NCBI GenBank assembly: GCA_927911695.1
Contig: CAKMQO010000122.1
Span: forward strand, 1 to 19,653
Direction of reading: 5' to 3'
Length of the DNA stretch: 19,653 nucleotides
Origin: an uncultured Gemella sp.
GTDB lineage: Bacteria; Bacillota; Bacilli; Staphylococcales; Gemellaceae
The position numbers and the translations under genes are program-made. Below, piece by piece: positions 17,089-19,653 of the stretch (positions are counted from its first letter, which is position 1; each line of letters starts with the position of its first letter). The notes beneath the pieces are model-generated. The model had not been told where the DNA came from and searched no databases. It saw nothing but the letters and a program-made list of their open reading frames with translations.

Positions 17089-17175
17089 ATAGTTATTTGA
17101 GTGTGACTTAATACTTACGATTTCTAATAAATCGAATTCATCAAATCATTCTCTGTATGAGGCTAAATTAATATA

Positions 17176-19653
17176 TTATTTTATATCTATTTTCAATTGA
17201 TCATCTACATAGTCTAGGTGAATTTTCATTCCATCTTCGATACCATGACGGATTAATTCAACTGAAAGTTTGTTTTCGATTTGACTTTGGATGAATCGTT
17301 TAAGTGGACGAGCACCAAATTTCATATCGAATCCAGCAGTCGCAACCCAGCTAGAAATATTATCAGTATATGTTAAAGTAATATTTCTATTAGCGATACG
17401 CGCAACAAGTTCGTTAAGAAGTTTATTAGCGATTCCTTAATATTATCTTGTGTTAATGGTTTGAAGATAATTATATCATCCATACGGTTAAGAATTTCTG
17501 GTTTGAAGTATCCGTAAAGTTGGTTAGTAACATTTTTACGAGTTTCTTCAGAAATCACACCATCTTTAACTTCTTCTAATAGTTCTAAAGAACCGATGTT
17601 AGAAGTCATGATAATTATTGTATTTTTGAAATCTACTACTACACCTTTAGAGTCAGTAAGTGTACCTTCATCAAGAAGTTGAAGTAAGATATTGAACACA
17701 TCTGGGTGAGCTTTTTCGATTTCGTCCATTAAGATAATGCTGTAAGGATTACGTCTTACACTTTCAGTAAGTTGACCACCTTCTTCATAACCGATGTATC
17801 CTGGAGGGGCACCGATTAAACGGCTAACTGAGTGTTTTTCCATGTATTCACTCATGTCGATACGTACAATGTTACGTTCATCATCGAATAAGTTAAGAGC
17901 TAATGCTTTAGCAAGCTCAGTTTTACCTACCCCAGTAGGACCTAAGAATAAGAAGCTACCAATCGGTCTGTTAGGATCTGCGATACCAGCACGAGAACGT
18001 AAGATCGCATTTGTTACGCTCTCTACAGCTTCATCTTGACCTATTACTTTTTCATGAATAGTATCAGCTAGATGTAATAATTTTTCTTTTTCAGTTTCTA
18101 CTAGACGAGTTACAGGAATACCAGTCATTTGACTTACGATAAATCCAATCTCATCTTCTGTAACCTCTTGTTTTAGAAGTTTGTACTCTTCATGTTTAGA
18201 TTTTTCTTCTAATTCTTCTAACTCTTGAGTTAATTTTGGTAAAGTAGAATATTGTAACTCAGAAGCTTTTTCTAAATCATAGCTGTTTTGAGCTTGTTCT
18301 AATTCAACTTTAACTCTATCTATTTTTTCACGTAGATTTTTAACAGCTGATAATTTTTCTTTTTCACTATCAACTTGTGATTGAAGTTTATTTTGTTCTT
18401 CTTTTAGATTAGCCAACTCTTCTTTTAAGTTTTCTAAACGTCTTTTAGACACATCATCATCTTCACTACTTAATGCTTTTTCTTCTATCTCAAGTTGCAT
18501 AACTTTACGATTGATTGTATCTAATTCAGCAGGGTTAGAAGAGTTTTCAGTTTTAATAGTAGCACAAGCTTGGTCGATTAAATCGATAGCTTTGTCCGGT
18601 AAGAATCTATCAGTAATGTATCTGTTAGACAATTCAGCAGCTTCTACAATCGCACGGTCAGAGATTTTCACACCGTGGTAAACTTCGAATCTTTCTTTAA
18701 GACCACGTAGAATTGAAATTGTATCTTCTACAGTAGGTTCATTAACAAGAACTTTTTGGAAACGACGTTCTAATGCAGAGTCTTTTTCGATATATTGGCG
18801 ATATTCATTAAGAGTTGTAGCACCGATACAGTGTAGTTCACCACGAGCAAGCATTGGTTTTAAGATGTTACCAGCATCCATTGCTCCATCTGTTTTACCA
18901 GCACCAACAAGCATATGAATTTCATCGATGAATAGAATGATTTTTCCATCTTTTTCTTTAACTTCTTTTAATACAGCTTTTAGTCTCTCTTCGAACTCAC
19001 CACGATATCTAGCTCCTGCGACTAAACTAGTAAGGTCAAGTTCGAATACAGTTTTGTCTTTAAGACTTTCAGGTACATCACCGCGTACAATACGTTGAGC
19101 CAGTGCCTCAACAATCGCAGTTTTACCTACCCCAGGTTCCCCTATCAACACTGGATTATTTTTTGTTTTTCTTGATAAAATTCTAATTACATTTCTTATT
19201 TCTTCATCACGTCCTATCACAGGATCAATTTTACCACTACGTGCAGCTTCTACAAGATCACGACCATATTTTTCTAAAACTTCGTAGTTGTTTTCTGGAT
19301 TCTCGTTCATAACTTTTTTACCTCCTCTGATATTATCGATAACAGCTACTAAATCTTTTAACGTAGTCACCTTATCGATATATTTTTTTTACTATACTAT
19401 TTTTCAAATAACTCGCAAGAACAATATGTTCACACGAAATAAATTTATCTTCATATTTCTCTTTATATTTATTAGCTTCTATTAATAAAGCATTCAAATC
19501 ATTATTTAGATAACTAGCGTAATTGATATTATCTCCTTCTACACTATTTACCTTCGCAATTTCGTTATCTAACTCATGAGTTAAATTCACCTTATCAACA
19601 TTTACTCTTCCTAATATATCACTATATAAATTACTACCAGTAAGAGCTGCTTT
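17176..19653 (-). CDS. clpB: ClpB disaggregase (N-terminus cut by the window edge; two frameshifts)
   Basis: Hsp100 AAA+ hexamer that pulls proteins out of aggregates with DnaK. In order: part of the N-domain (from [17 protein letters not shown] at the edge), first AAA+ domain with GEPGVGKT and [13 protein letters not shown], a long coiled-coil middle domain (about 130 charged residues, rich in E, K, L and Q) typical of ClpB rather than ClpC, second AAA+ domain with [15 protein letters not shown] and [15 protein letters not shown], and a C-terminal domain with [11 protein letters not shown]. Two indels break the frame: a T run at 19383-19390 (8 should be 7), and a missing base in the TT at 17433-17434, after which the frame runs on from [11 protein letters not shown] to KIDIK and a TAA at 17176-17178. 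The corrected part is 825 aa; roughly 35-40 N-terminal residues lie outside. Confidence 0.95.

Noticed and set aside
17089..17175. A small RNA or gene between clpB and its terminator
   Set aside because: There is only a weak CGATTT/AAATCG hairpin and no promoter or ribosome binding site; it is most simply the clpB 3' untranslated region.
4581..19653. Programmed ribosomal frameshifting as the cause of the broken frames
   Set aside because: Breaks occur in both directions, in unrelated genes, mostly in plain A/T runs and without slippery-site plus stem arrangements. Random sequence error explains them better.

Overview
The window reads as a chromosomal segment of an AT-rich, low-G+C Gram-positive bacterium (Firmicutes/Bacillota). 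The signs are strong AGGAGG-type ribosome binding sites, sigma-A-like TTGACA/TATAAT promoters with 17-bp spacers, a T-box leader on ileS, a heterodimeric BmrCD/YheIH-type ABC exporter and a LipL-type lipoyl relay enzyme. Protein flavour and gene set suggest Gemella or a close relative, but that is recollection, not a database result.

Layout. Almost everything is on the minus strand. From right to left: clpB (N-terminus cut by the right edge); a RelB/RelE-type toxin-antitoxin pair; an aspartate/glutamate racemase-family gene; then two plus-strand genes, lipL-like and a PTS EIIC_2-type membrane protein (13651-15695). Next come two tandem DUF2140/YpmS-like anchored extracytoplasmic proteins, ileS with its T-box leader, a small HIRAN-domain gene, a WYL-domain transcriptional regulator, secA, a sirtuin, and the two halves of an ABC exporter (sirtuin-ABC2-ABC1 operon). 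Most transcription units end in a recognisable intrinsic terminator.

Main caveat. Eight genes (ABC1, the ABC2 tail, secA, ileS, HIRAN, the first DUF2140 gene, lipL, clpB) are broken by about 13 single-base indels, many in short A/T runs. Correcting one base at each site restores the family sequence and gives a whole number of codons in every gene. Because secA and ileS are essential, these are best read as sequencing or assembly errors. I therefore annotate whole genes across the frameshifts and give each site.

How the genes work together. This is mainly core physiology: protein export (SecA), isoleucyl-tRNA charging under tRNA control (T-box/IleS), protein disaggregation (ClpB), lipoate relay (LipL) and multidrug-type export. 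Accessory genes are the TA module, the racemase, the HIRAN/WYL pair and the DUF2140 tandem. I found no CRISPR array, insertion sequence, prophage, tRNA or rRNA, and no clear multi-gene novel system. The most interesting local signals are the HIRAN gene hidden by a frameshift beside a WYL regulator with inverted repeats at both promoters, the 20-bp operator-like repeat abutting the TA promoter, and the duplicated DUF2140 genes with matching promoters.
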